Positions 1 to 5,815 of a DNA stretch of 14,655 nt are shown in pieces (the first letter of the stretch is position 1; each line of letters begins with the position of its first letter). A model generated the notes under the pieces. It ran no database searches. It was not told where the DNA came from and saw only the letters and a list, made by a program, of their open reading frames with translations. Source of the stretch: Clostridiales bacterium (GTDB lineage: Bacteria; Bacillota; Clostridia; Oscillospirales; Oscillospiraceae); the NCBI GenBank assembly GCA_003533405.1, contig DQDL01000114.1, positions 1 through 14,655 on the forward strand. Direction: 5' to 3'. A program made the position numbers and the translations under genes.

Positions 1-923
1 TTGAAATGACCGAAGGGCTCAAGAGCTCGGACACTGTCCTTTTTCTTCTGTCCGGCGGCGGAAGCGCCTTGTTTGAAAAGCCGCTGGTATCCGGCGATGA
101 GCTGCAAGGCATAACAAAGCAGCTGCTTGCAAGCGGTGCGGATATCGTGGAGGTCAACGCCATCCGCAAGCGTCTTTCCGCGGTGAAGGGCGGACGATTT
201 GCCCAGTGGTGCGCTCCCGCGCATGTGGAGGCTGTCGTTCTGTCTGATATCCTTGGCGATCCCCTGGACATGATCGCCTCGGGTCCTGCTGCGCCGGATC
301 ATACGACCTGCGTCCAGGCTGTGGAAATCGCGAAAAAGTATAGTTTGCAGCTGAGCGAGACTGCATGGGAGCTGCTTAACAGGGAAACCCCCAAGCAGCT
401 AACGAATGTTTCGACGCAGATCATCGGCAGCGTTCGGGAGCTTTGCCTTGCTGCCGCACAGGCCACCCGTGAGCTTGGGTATGAGCCCGTCATGCTGACA
501 GATCATTTGGACTGTCAGGCAAATGAAGCCGGGCGATTTTTGGGCAATATTGTGCGCACCCATGCAGCTGACGGCAAAAAGCTCGCCTTCATTGCCGGAG
601 GCGAGACCGTTGTGCGGGTCGTTGGGAACGGTCTTGGCGGGCGAAATCAGGAGCTGGCGTTGTCTGCCTCGGAATGCATTTCCGGCATAGCAAATGCCTG
701 TGTCCTCAGCATCGGCAGCGACGGTACAGACGGCCCCACCGATGCTGCCGGCGGCTATGTCGACGGCGACACCGTGCGCGAGCTGGCGGAAAATAATCTG
801 ACTGTCTCCGGCGTTCTTGCCCGCAACGATGCCTATCACGCGCTCAAGGCCGTAAACGGCCTGATCATAACGGGCCCCACAGGAACAAATGTGAATGATG
901 TTGCTATCGCGCTCGTTGGATGA
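1..923 (+). CDS. Glycerate 2-kinase, DUF4147/MOFRL family (5' end outside window)
   Basis: Glycerate 2-kinases of this family phosphorylate glycerate with ATP in the cytoplasm and feed it into glycolysis. The visible protein is about 306 residues, and the reading frame is open to the left edge (codons in phase with base 3), so the true start and part of the N-terminal DUF4147 domain lie outside the window. Near the beginning is SGGGSALFEKP, the glycine/serine-rich motif of the family, followed by NAIRKRLSAVKGG and LSDILGDPLDMIASGP. The C-terminal MOFRL domain is recognisable from AGGETVVRVVGNGLGGRNQE and SIGSDGTDGPTDAAGG. The ATG at base 6 is internal, because the preceding codon continues the family alignment. 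It is convergent with the HTH gene and shares its terminator. The family call is confident; substrate specificity is inferred from the family. Confidence 0.93.
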   Translation, partial: EMTEGLKSSDTVLFLLSGGGSALFEKPLVSGDELQGITKQLLASGADIVEVNAIRKRLSAVKGGRFAQWCAPAHVEAVVLSDILGDPLDMIASGPAAPDHTTCVQAVEIAKKYSLQLSETAWELLNRETPKQLTNVSTQIIGSVRELCLAAAQATRELGYEPVMLTDHLDCQANEAGRFLGNIVRTHAADGKKLAFIAGGETVVRVVGNGLGGRNQELALSASECISGIANACVLSIGSDGTDGPTDAAGGYVDGDTVRELAENNLTVSGVLARNDAYHALKAVNGLIITGPTGTNVNDVAIALVG

Positions 924-929
924 TGCAAC

Positions 930-967
930 AAAAAATGAGATGCAATTAGTGTTGCATCTCATTTTTT
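930..967. terminator. Bidirectional terminator between glycerate kinase and HTH gene
   Basis: A perfect 16-bp inverted repeat (930-945 and 952-967, 6-base loop) has an A-run on the left arm and a T-run on the right, so it can end transcripts from both sides. The minus-strand HTH gene's TGA (959-961) lies inside the right arm. Confidence 0.9.
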
Positions 968-1402
968 ATTCCAACGTTTAAGCTTCGGCAGCATTGCGGA
1001 CATGTATGCCCTCACCTGCTCGGGCGGGAAGCTTTCGTTTGACATGTGCTCTGCGCAAAAATCAATGAGCGTGTCCATGTCGGTGTATGTATACTTCCCG
1101 TCGGTATAGCACCACTTGCAGAAGTCCTCGTTGAACTCGCCGTCGGGCTCTCGGCTCGTGGTCTCGTCCTCGAGCGGCATCCCGCAGCACTGGCAGATTA
1201 GCTTGTGCGGCGAGCCCAAAAGCGTGTTTATCGTTACATTGAAAAGCTTCGACAGCAGCTTTAAGGTCTCCGTATTCGGGGTCGTCTCCCCTGTTTCCCA
1301 GCGAGACACCGCCTGACGGGTGACGAACGCCCTCTCGGCCAGCTCGTCCTGCGAAAGTCCCATTTTCGTGCGCAGGTCAAGTATAACATTTTTAGTTTCC
1401 AT
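959..1402 (-). CDS. HTH (XRE) transcriptional regulator fused to a zinc-ribbon domain
   Basis: A 147-residue predicted DNA-binding regulator. Residues about 3-60 form a Cro/C1-type helix-turn-helix (LRTKMGLSQDELAERAFVTR followed by QAVSRWETGETTPNTETL). Residues about 70-110 carry two CxxC pairs (CQCCGMPLED and FCKWCY) that match the putative zinc-ribbon family often found after this HTH. The C-terminal tail is helical and charged. I start it at the ATG at 1402 because GAGGTG lies about six bases upstream; a longer frame reaching 1453 would run through the promoter and lacks a ribosome binding site. It probably regulates itself, since a palindrome sits in its promoter spacer. Its target genes are unknown. 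Confidence 0.88.
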   Translation of the reverse strand: METKNVILDLRTKMGLSQDELAERAFVTRQAVSRWETGETTPNTETLKLLSKLFNVTINTLLGSPHKLICQCCGMPLEDETTSREPDGEFNEDFCKWCYTDGKYTYTDMDTLIDFCAEHMSNESFPPEQVRAYMSAMLPKLKRWNKK

Positions 1403-1420
1403 CCATATCACCTCGGAAAT

Positions 1421-1449
1421 ATTATAGCAGGCAGCGCCTTGCCTGAAAA
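1421..1449 (-). promoter_or_regulatory. Promoter of HTH/zinc-ribbon gene with embedded palindrome
   Basis: On the minus strand a perfect TATAAT (1421-1426) lies 17 bases downstream of a weak -35, TTTTCA (1444-1449). The spacer holds a perfect 6-bp inverted repeat CAGGCA/TGCCTG (1428-1433 and 1440-1445) around six bases. A palindrome there is a typical repressor operator position, so autoregulation by the XRE protein is a reasonable inference. Confidence 0.6.
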
Positions 1450-1465
1450 GCAACCTGCTGTTGCT
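1446..1465 (-). terminator. Weak candidate terminator after the 198-aa gene
   Basis: On the minus strand AGCAAC-AGCAG-GTTGCT (1449-1465) is a 6-bp stem followed by only four Ts before a C. It lies just after the stop of the gene ending at 1469 and overlaps the -35 region of the next promoter. It is short, so efficiency is doubtful. Confidence 0.3.
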
Positions 1466-1468
1466 ATT

Positions 1469-2065
1469 TCAGCGCTCCCGCCGCTCGGCAAAGTAAATGC
1501 CCCGGTCCTTGAGCATTTCCGGGATGTCGTAAACGCTTTTGCCGTCGGTGTCTATCCTTGAGCACTCGCCGTAGTGTTCCTCGGAGAATGTCTGCCATGC
1601 GGTCACGAGCGGCTCTGTGCGCTCGATGCCGTGCGTCTCGAAAAAGCCGTCGTACAGGTCTTTGTCGTGCGTGTAGATGTCAACGACATTGTACTTTCCC
1701 GCCATGATCTCGTCCTTTGAGGCGTGGCAGCCGAAGCCGAACTCGGCCATACCGTCGTTTATCAGGAGCTCCGCCGCTTTTTCGAGTATGGCAAGCGCCG
1801 TTTCCTGCGTGCAGCCGTCGATGTAGTAAATGTCCTTGTGGAGGCACTCCACCTCCCCCGGGGCTGTCTCGGTTTCGTATTTGAAGTTCGTCGGCAGTTC
1901 GAGAATGAAGAACAGCGGCTCGTTGTGGAGTGAGATAAAATGAGCAATGACCCGCTCTATCTTGTCCGCATCCACATTCGCCTGAAACCACGGCTCGTCG
2001 TATGTGTACCCCTCGCTCAGCTTTTCGGGAAACGGTACAGTGCAGCCCGCTTTGAGTTTCAGCAT
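1469..2065 (-). CDS. Uncharacterised 198-aa soluble protein
   Basis: I do not recognise a named family. The protein is acidic, has no signal peptide or membrane segment, and is rich in aromatic residues. It contains LHNEPLFFILELP and LHKDIYYIDGCTQETALAIL, then LINDGMAEFGFGCHASKDEI and a C-terminal TWQ-like stretch (TAWQTFSEEHYGE). The pattern recalls small cytoplasmic proteins of unknown role that are widespread in Clostridia. The frame extends to 2110, but I place the start at the ATG at 2065 because AGGCAGGTG lies just upstream; the longer form would begin downstream of, and very close to, the -10 box at 2109-2114. It has its own strong promoter overlapping the end of pnuC. Function not assigned. 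Confidence 0.8.
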   Translation of the reverse strand: MLKLKAGCTVPFPEKLSEGYTYDEPWFQANVDADKIERVIAHFISLHNEPLFFILELPTNFKYETETAPGEVECLHKDIYYIDGCTQETALAILEKAAELLINDGMAEFGFGCHASKDEIMAGKYNVVDIYTHDKDLYDGFFETHGIERTEPLVTAWQTFSEEHYGECSRIDTDGKSVYDIPEMLKDRGIYFAERRER

Positions 2066-2108
2066 ATCAGCACCTGCCTTTCTAAGTTGGCTCCGCTTTC
2101 TCGCTTCC

Positions 2109-2137
2109 ATTATATAGGCAACCGGCGGTCAAGTCAA
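2109..2137 (-). promoter_or_regulatory. Sigma-A promoter of the 198-aa gene
   Basis: Minus-strand TTGACT (2132-2137), a 17-base spacer and a perfect TATAAT (2109-2114). The -35 box starts two bases beyond the pnuC stop codon, so pnuC and its downstream neighbour are separated by a promoter, and no terminator is visible between them. Confidence 0.8.
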
Positions 2138-2138
2138 G

Positions 2139-2816
2139 TCATCCCTGCCTCTCACGCTGCTTCCAACAGATGAAGCCGTACATGTCGTTCAGAAAGAAGA
2201 TGGCGAAGTTTACGGCAACGGGGATGTACGCCGTGTCCTGCATGGATGCAAGTATCCACATCGCAATGAGCACAAGGTCGTTTATAGCATAGCCGAGAGC
2301 GTAGTAAGACGAGCGCAGCATCGTCAGCGACGCCGCCAAAAAGCTGGTCGTGACGGAAACGGTGCTTATAACAAGGTTTGGGGTGTTGAGGGCTTTTAAG
2401 ATGAAGCAGAACACAAGCGTCACCGCCGCCGTGAACACCGCAAGTAGCGCAAAATGCTTGGCACGCAGCTTCGCAATGGCGACCTCTTGCCCGCTTTTGG
2501 ACGGATTTTTCAGCCATGTGACCGTCGACCACACTGCCATGGGCAGCGTCATGCCGAGGTAGGTTATCATCTCGCCCCAGTAGCAGAAGCGCCATGAGAT
2601 GATACCGTAGAGAATGCTGAAAAACACCATAAGTATCTGCGCCCACACATTGCCCTTTGCTGCAAAAATGAGTGCGGTCACACCGATGCTCACCGCAAGC
2701 AGCGTCAGCAGGTCGAGCTTATCTCCAACGGCATTCGATATTATAACGATGGCAAGCGATGCCATCCAAAGCAACCATTCACGTTTTGTCAGGTTCTTTA
2801 TCGGATTTGTAAGCAC
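2139..2816 (-). CDS. pnuC: PnuC-family transporter (nicotinamide riboside or related vitamin)
   Basis: An integral membrane protein of 225 residues, the usual size for PnuC. PnuC proteins facilitate uptake of nicotinamide riboside; relatives (PnuT, PnuX, PnuN) carry thiamine, riboflavin or deoxynucleosides, so the exact substrate is not settled by sequence alone. Visible hallmarks are seven or eight hydrophobic segments (for example VIISNAVG, LAVSIGVTALIFAA, ILMVFFSILYGIISW), the aromatic WRFCYWGEMITYLGMTLPM, and the C-terminal NDMYGFICWKQRER signature. The start is GTG at 2816 with AGGGGG eight bases upstream. It has a strong promoter and a structured leader of about 118 bases with an intrinsic terminator, so expression is probably controlled by premature termination. 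No adjacent nadR-like or thiamin kinase gene helps fix the substrate. Confidence 0.88.
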   Translation of the reverse strand: MLTNPIKNLTKREWLLWMASLAIVIISNAVGDKLDLLTLLAVSIGVTALIFAAKGNVWAQILMVFFSILYGIISWRFCYWGEMITYLGMTLPMAVWSTVTWLKNPSKSGQEVAIAKLRAKHFALLAVFTAAVTLVFCFILKALNTPNLVISTVSVTTSFLAASLTMLRSSYYALGYAINDLVLIAMWILASMQDTAYIPVAVNFAIFFLNDMYGFICWKQRERQG

Positions 2817-2829
2817 GGTAAAACCCCCT

Positions 2830-2885
2830 AAAAAAGCGCCAGCGTTTTCCCTCTTCTAAGACCTAACGACGGAAAACCTGACGCT
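2830..2885 (-). terminator. Intrinsic terminator in pnuC leader (attenuator)
   Basis: On the minus strand the arms 2871-2885 and 2835-2850 pair over about 15 bp with a single bulge and one G-U, around a 20-base loop, followed by six Ts (2835-2830). The pnuC ribosome binding site AGGGGG starts immediately after the T-run. A terminator between promoter and ribosome binding site implies conditional read-through. Confidence 0.75.
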
Positions 2886-2934
2886 TATCAGCTCCACCCG
2901 GTGGCGAAGCTGCGCAGTTGTATTATATTTTGTT
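2886..2934 (-). promoter_or_regulatory. Structured pnuC leader, candidate riboswitch aptamer region
   Basis: Upstream of the attenuator the RNA can fold CAGCT (2908-2912), bulge UCG, CCAC (2901-2904), loop, GUGG (2894-2897), AGCUG (2889-2893). The bases GCGCAGC (2909-2915) could instead pair with GCUGGCGC in the 3' arm of the terminator (2836-2843), which would break both hairpins and act as an antiterminator. I could not match it to TPP, FMN, preQ1, cobalamin, THF or the known NAD riboswitch consensus sequences from memory. The ligand is unknown and the regulatory role is inferred. Confidence 0.45.
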
Positions 2935-2940
2935 GCCGAC

Positions 2941-2969
2941 ATTGTACGATATCAAAGCGCACTTGTCAA
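2941..2969 (-). promoter_or_regulatory. pnuC: Sigma-A promoter of pnuC
   Basis: A consensus promoter on the minus strand: TTGACA (2964-2969), 17-base spacer, TACAAT (2941-2946), with transcription expected near 2934. The -35 box lies within about ten bases of the end of the Rhs core fragment, so the island abuts the pnuC control region without any spare sequence. Confidence 0.85.
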
Positions 2970-2975
2970 GCGTGA

Positions 2976-3328
2976 CCGCATACGCCGTGCCGGTGCCGAA
3001 CTTAACATCAAGCGGCAGGTTATCTTTGTCGGAATAGTGGAAGTACACATCACGACGCTGACCGTTAAACTTGTAGTGCAGATCGGTAGACTTGTCAAGC
3101 TTGTCATACGAGGTCTTGACATAGCTGCCGTCGTTGCCGCTCACCTGCAAGAGCCTGCCTATGTCATCATAAAGATATGTCAGCACCCTGTTGCCGTTCT
3201 CGGAGTAGCGGGCGAGGTTTCCGTCGGCGTTGTAAGTCCAATAGAACTTCGTAGTCCCATTGTACGACCTCGATGTCTCCCTGTCAAGGGAATCGTAGTT
3301 GTGACCGACCTTGAAGCCGTTGCCTGCG
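2976..3328 (-). pseudogene. Rhs core fragment A (third, tipless copy of the YD-repeat core)
   Basis: This stretch is collinear without gaps with bases 8031-8369 and a little beyond of the full rhs gene (constant offset of 5053). It encodes about 115 residues of YD-repeat core, from VGHNYDSLDRETSRSYNG through GTAYAVT. Homology stops abruptly at YAVT on the pnuC side and fades after about 3316 on the other. It has no start codon with a ribosome binding site, no promoter and no toxin tip, and a terminator lies just upstream. Comparing bases 2978-3316 by eye I count about 24 mismatches to the full gene, of which only one changes an amino acid (K for E). It is a remnant or silent donor, not a working gene. 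Confidence 0.85.
2978..3316. repeat. Direct repeat A of bases 8031-8369
   Basis: Gap-free match of about 340 bases to the rhs core at 8031-8369, roughly 93 percent identical by hand count. Same orientation as the full gene, so recombination between the copies would delete everything in between, including the intact tip and both cassettes. Confidence 0.88.
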
Positions 3329-3333
3329 GCGTT

Positions 3334-3369
3334 AAAAAAGAGCAGATAGGCGTGATGCCTATCTGCTCT
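3334..3369 (-). terminator. Island terminator hairpin T1
   Basis: A perfect 13-bp stem (3339-3351 and 3357-3369; arm AGAGCAGATAGGC) with loop GTGAT on the plus strand, followed on the minus strand by six Ts. It lies 18 bases after the stop of the PH-like immunity gene. It is one of four near-identical copies in the island and the only one followed directly by Rhs core sequence. Confidence 0.9.
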
Positions 3370-3387
3370 GGGATTATGCTCTGTGTC

Positions 3388-3864
3388 TCACTCTCCGGCA
3401 ACAACTTTTGTCGGAAACAAGGTTTTAAGGAGCGTCAGTACCTCCTCTTTCTTGTTCTCGGGCGGAATGTACCCAATCAGCCTAAAAGGATGATTCACGA
3501 AATAAAAGACACCTAAGCTGTCAAGGAGTTTATATCTTCTAAACTTAGGGCATTTCCCCAACTCAAAAAGTATCGTAGAATAGTCGGTCATTTCAACAAC
3601 CTCAATTCGTGATATTTTTTCTACAGGAACTTTTCTTATCGTAAATCGCCAAAGGCAAACATCCAGTCCATCATACGAAACTTTAAGCCGTAATGCACTA
3701 AACAGGAAAATGTAAATCCAAGCGCCCAGTGTAAGCAATACCAAGAGATCATCCAACGGTTTTCGTAGAAAATCCGATTCGAACAAAAAAAGCATTGCAC
3801 CGCAGAAATTTGAGAACAGTCCTATCCATTTGATTTCAGGAAGAAGTATTTTTTTGTTTTCCAT
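3388..3864 (-). CDS. Putative immunity protein: two membrane segments plus PH-like domain
   Basis: A 158-residue protein encoded 24 bases after the stop of the orphan Rhs cassette, the standard position for the cognate immunity protein. Two hydrophobic segments (about 13-29, IGLFSNFCGAMLFLF, and 38-57, LLVLLTLGAWIYIFLFSAL) form a probable hairpin in the membrane. The cytoplasmic rest (about 59-151) runs LKVSYDGLDVCLWRFTIRKV, VEKISRIEVVE and ends in LIGYIPPENKKEEVLTLLKT, a strand-rich layout like bacterial PH domains. Start ATG at 3864 is chosen over the longer frame (3885) because GAGG lies seven bases before it. AT-rich compared with the Rhs core. The role is inferred from position; a membrane-located partner toxin would fit. 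Confidence 0.72.
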   Translation of the reverse strand: MENKKILLPEIKWIGLFSNFCGAMLFLFESDFLRKPLDDLLVLLTLGAWIYIFLFSALRLKVSYDGLDVCLWRFTIRKVPVEKISRIEVVEMTDYSTILFELGKCPKFRRYKLLDSLGVFYFVNHPFRLIGYIPPENKKEEVLTLLKTLFPTKVVAGE

Positions 3865-3888
3865 ATAACAACCTCGTTTACACAATAT

Positions 3889-4917
3889 CTATCGTGGTCC
3901 ACCAGCGAACCGATATTGTTTCTTTTGGTTACCGCTGTTGTTATATGTTATTTTTACAAGTGATTTATGTCGTCTATTTGCATTTTTCTTAATCTGACTT
4001 TCTATTCCTGACGACATAAGAGACATGCCAAACCCGAGCACATAATTGGATACTTTCTCCGAAGTGTAAAACATTGAACTATAGAGTGTAGTCGCTCCTG
4101 CAAACAAACTTGCACCCCAACTGGCTCCAGCCTTACGGCATCTAGCCACAGTCCTCACCGTTTCTACAGCAGCAACAACCTTTTTAAACGGCTTCTTCAC
4201 CTCGGACAGTGCCCCCTCAATTGCGCCATCTCGAAATGCAATCAAAGCCTCTTTAGTAGTTCCTCCATGAACCAATGTGCAAATTGCGCTCACCGTTCCA
4301 CCAACTATTGCGCCTTTAATAATCTGCTTGAATATTTCGCCGGTTGAATCTTCTCGCATAACCGGGTTGTTCTCACAATATGCGAACATATTGGTGCTTA
4401 ACGGCGATGAAATATCCGTCGATGTAAATGCATCGGCGTTGATGAAGCGACCAACTTCGGGGTCATAGTAGCGTGTTTGCAGATAGTATAGGCTAGTCTC
4501 GGTGTCGTAGTAGTAACCACGGTAGCGGAAGGGGTTTTGAGTGCCGACGGAGTTTGCAGTGCTATCATTTAAGGAAATGATTTTGCCCCATGCGTCGTAG
4601 GTGTAGGTTACGACGAGCTTGCCGGTGGAAGCGTCTGCGAGGGCTATTACATCGCCTTGTACATTGTAGATGTAATAATAGAAATTATTATTTCCATCTG
4701 CCATGGCGACACGGTTGCCTTGCTGGTCGTAGAAGAAGCTCAGGGTCGTGCTGCCGGTTTTCTGCGCCAAAATCTGCGTTCCGTTCAGCAGGTACTTCGT
4801 CGTATTTGTGCCGTCACTCTTGCTGGTTCGGATGCCTTCAGAATCGTAAGTAAAGGTAACTGTTTTATCCTTTACCGCTTTTGTAAGCCGCCTGCACTGC
4901 CATATCCAACTCATCAC
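3889..4917 (-). CDS. Orphan Rhs C-terminal cassette with alternative toxin tip
   Basis: A 342-residue frame with no signal peptide. Residues about 10-186 repeat the end of the Rhs core of the large gene, including YDSEGIRTSKSDGTNTTKYL, RYRGYYYDTETSLYYL, RYYDPEVGRFINAD and NMFAYCENNPV. After NNPV the sequence switches to an unrelated tip of about 155 residues: a glycine/alanine-rich stretch (IIKGAIVGGTVSAICTLVHG, DGAIEGALSEV), a basic segment, a hydrophobic stretch (SLFAGATTLYSSMFYTSEKV) and a basic end (KKQYRFAGGPR). I do not recognise the tip's activity. The first possible start is GTG at 4917, 25 bases after the -10 box, with no visible ribosome binding site, so it may be a silent cassette or translated poorly. 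The putative immunity gene follows at 3864. Confidence 0.8.
   Translation of the reverse strand: MMSWIWQCRRLTKAVKDKTVTFTYDSEGIRTSKSDGTNTTKYLLNGTQILAQKTGSTTLSFFYDQQGNRVAMADGNNNFYYYIYNVQGDVIALADASTGKLVVTYTYDAWGKIISLNDSTANSVGTQNPFRYRGYYYDTETSLYYLQTRYYDPEVGRFINADAFTSTDISSPLSTNMFAYCENNPVMREDSTGEIFKQIIKGAIVGGTVSAICTLVHGGTTKEALIAFRDGAIEGALSEVKKPFKKVVAAVETVRTVARCRKAGASWGASLFAGATTLYSSMFYTSEKVSNYVLGFGMSLMSSGIESQIKKNANRRHKSLVKITYNNSGNQKKQYRFAGGPR
4360..4903. repeat. Direct repeat B of bases 6935-7478
   Basis: The orphan cassette core aligns with the full rhs gene at a constant offset of 2575 from about 4360 to 4903. Identity is very high in the middle (4580-4860) and falls towards 4360, where the toxin tip begins. 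It supplies the homology needed to move the alternative tip into the full gene. Confidence 0.88.
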
Positions 4918-4941
4918 AGGAAGTGATTAAATCATGCTTTT

Positions 4942-4970
4942 ATCCTACCATTATCCCCCGATTTCGTCAA
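4942..4970 (-). promoter_or_regulatory. Degraded promoter P1 upstream of orphan Rhs cassette
   Basis: Minus-strand TTGACG (4965-4970), 17-base spacer, TAGGAT (4942-4947). Both boxes depart from the consensus, whereas the related copy at 13425-13452 has TTGACA and TACAAT. A palindrome TGATTAAATCA (4924-4934) sits at the expected start of transcription. Confidence 0.55.
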
Positions 4971-4975
4971 CATTT

Positions 4976-5009
4976 AAAAAGAGCAGATAGGCGTTTGCCT
5001 ATCTGCTCT
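4976..5009 (-). terminator. Island terminator hairpin T2
   Basis: Perfect 13-bp stem (4980-4992 and 4997-5009), plus-strand loop GTTT, T-run on the minus strand. It lies 17 bases after the TPR gene and would end the rhs operon. Confidence 0.92.
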
Positions 5010-5026
5010 GGTTTATCTTGCTCATG

Positions 5027-5815
5027 CTATTGTTCCGGCGTGAGCCTCTGTGCAGCTTCTTTGGCGATGTACAGGTTTTTCCCGTTTTCGGCGACTATGC
5101 GGTAGGTGTGCTCGGCCTCGGGGGCGTTGCCTAGGGCGGTGTATGCCTCGGCGAGGCGGAAGCACATGGTCACATAGCGGAAGTTTTCCTTTTGATGTGT
5201 GCACTCGGCTTTAAAATAATCCACACATTCCTCGGCCTTTCCGGCTGCAAGCAGTGCGGTGTATTTTGCAGTTTCTGTTGCCGCCTTCTCATCCTCGGTG
5301 AGCGTTTTGCCGCTTAGCTCGCTTTCGACCTTTTTGTATGCGTTTACCGCAAGCTCAAGCTTGCCAGCAAGCACGTACACAGTCACAAGACACGACATGG
5401 CATTTATCTTGCCCCTGTCGCCGTCGGCTTTGTTGAGAAACGCCATGAGCGTCTGCTCGGCCGACTTAAAATCACCCGTCGCCAGATACGCCTGCGAGAC
5501 AAACAGTGCGGCAAACGGGCTCTGCTCCGTTGCATTTTTGCTGCTGACCTCTTTTTCAAAGCGCCCCAGCGCCCGCTCGGGCTCGAGTTCCACGAAAAGT
5601 GTCCGGCAGATACCTGACGATATCCTGCCTGCAAGCCAGTAGCTGACGACAGTGCCGAGCGCCAATATCACAGCAGCAATAACGAGTCCTATCCAAAAGC
5701 TGATGTTCAGCCGGTAGGCAAAGGCGATCGGTGCAACCGCTCCGCCGCAAAACAGGCCGTACAAAATCGATGTCTTTTTATAGAGCATGGCGATGTTTTC
5801 TATTTTACTCATCAC
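5027..5815 (-). CDS. TPR-containing membrane protein of the rhs operon
   Basis: About 262 residues. Two N-terminal membrane segments (about 15-34, TSILYGLFCGGAVAPIAFAY, and 40-61, WIGLVIAAVILALGTVVSYW) are followed by a helical tetratricopeptide-like region to the C-terminus, with repeats such as ALFVSQAYLATGDFKSAEQT, VTVYVLAGKLELAVNAYKK and CFRLAEAYTALGNAPEAEHT. The TPR part is probably cytoplasmic. The start is either GTG 5815 or ATG 5812; GGAGGTGA lies upstream and both overlap the previous stop (TGATG), so translation is coupled to the exported-protein gene. It is the last gene of the rhs transcript, before T2. It could be an immunity component or an assembly/secretion helper; the sequence does not decide. 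Confidence 0.8.
   Translation of the reverse strand: MMSKIENIAMLYKKTSILYGLFCGGAVAPIAFAYRLNISFWIGLVIAAVILALGTVVSYWLAGRISSGICRTLFVELEPERALGRFEKEVSSKNATEQSPFAALFVSQAYLATGDFKSAEQTLMAFLNKADGDRGKINAMSCLVTVYVLAGKLELAVNAYKKVESELSGKTLTEDEKAATETAKYTALLAAGKAEECVDYFKAECTHQKENFRYVTMCFRLAEAYTALGNAPEAEHTYRIVAENGKNLYIAKEAAQRLTPEQ

Larger units (their letters stand above)
4922..5009 (-). repeat. Terminator-promoter module, copy 1
   Basis: This 88-base block matches 13405-13491 at roughly 84 percent, with one single-base gap. On the minus strand it consists of the terminator hairpin, a few bases, then a promoter and a conserved AT-rich initiation region. Confidence 0.82.

Noticed and set aside
2830..2885. Resemblance of the pnuC terminator arms to the lacZ-alpha/M13 primer region, hinting at vector contamination
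   Set aside because: Only a dozen or so bases match, with mismatches, and the segment is a symmetric stem placed logically in a native leader.
2886..2934. TPP, preQ1, THF or NAD riboswitch of known class in the pnuC leader
   Set aside because: I looked for the core motifs of these classes and did not find them; the region is reported as unassigned instead.
2923..3186. An 87-residue frame starting GTG LTYLYDD as an independent gene
   Set aside because: It is part of Rhs core fragment A, open further upstream, with no ribosome binding site; its last 15 codons run through the pnuC promoter.
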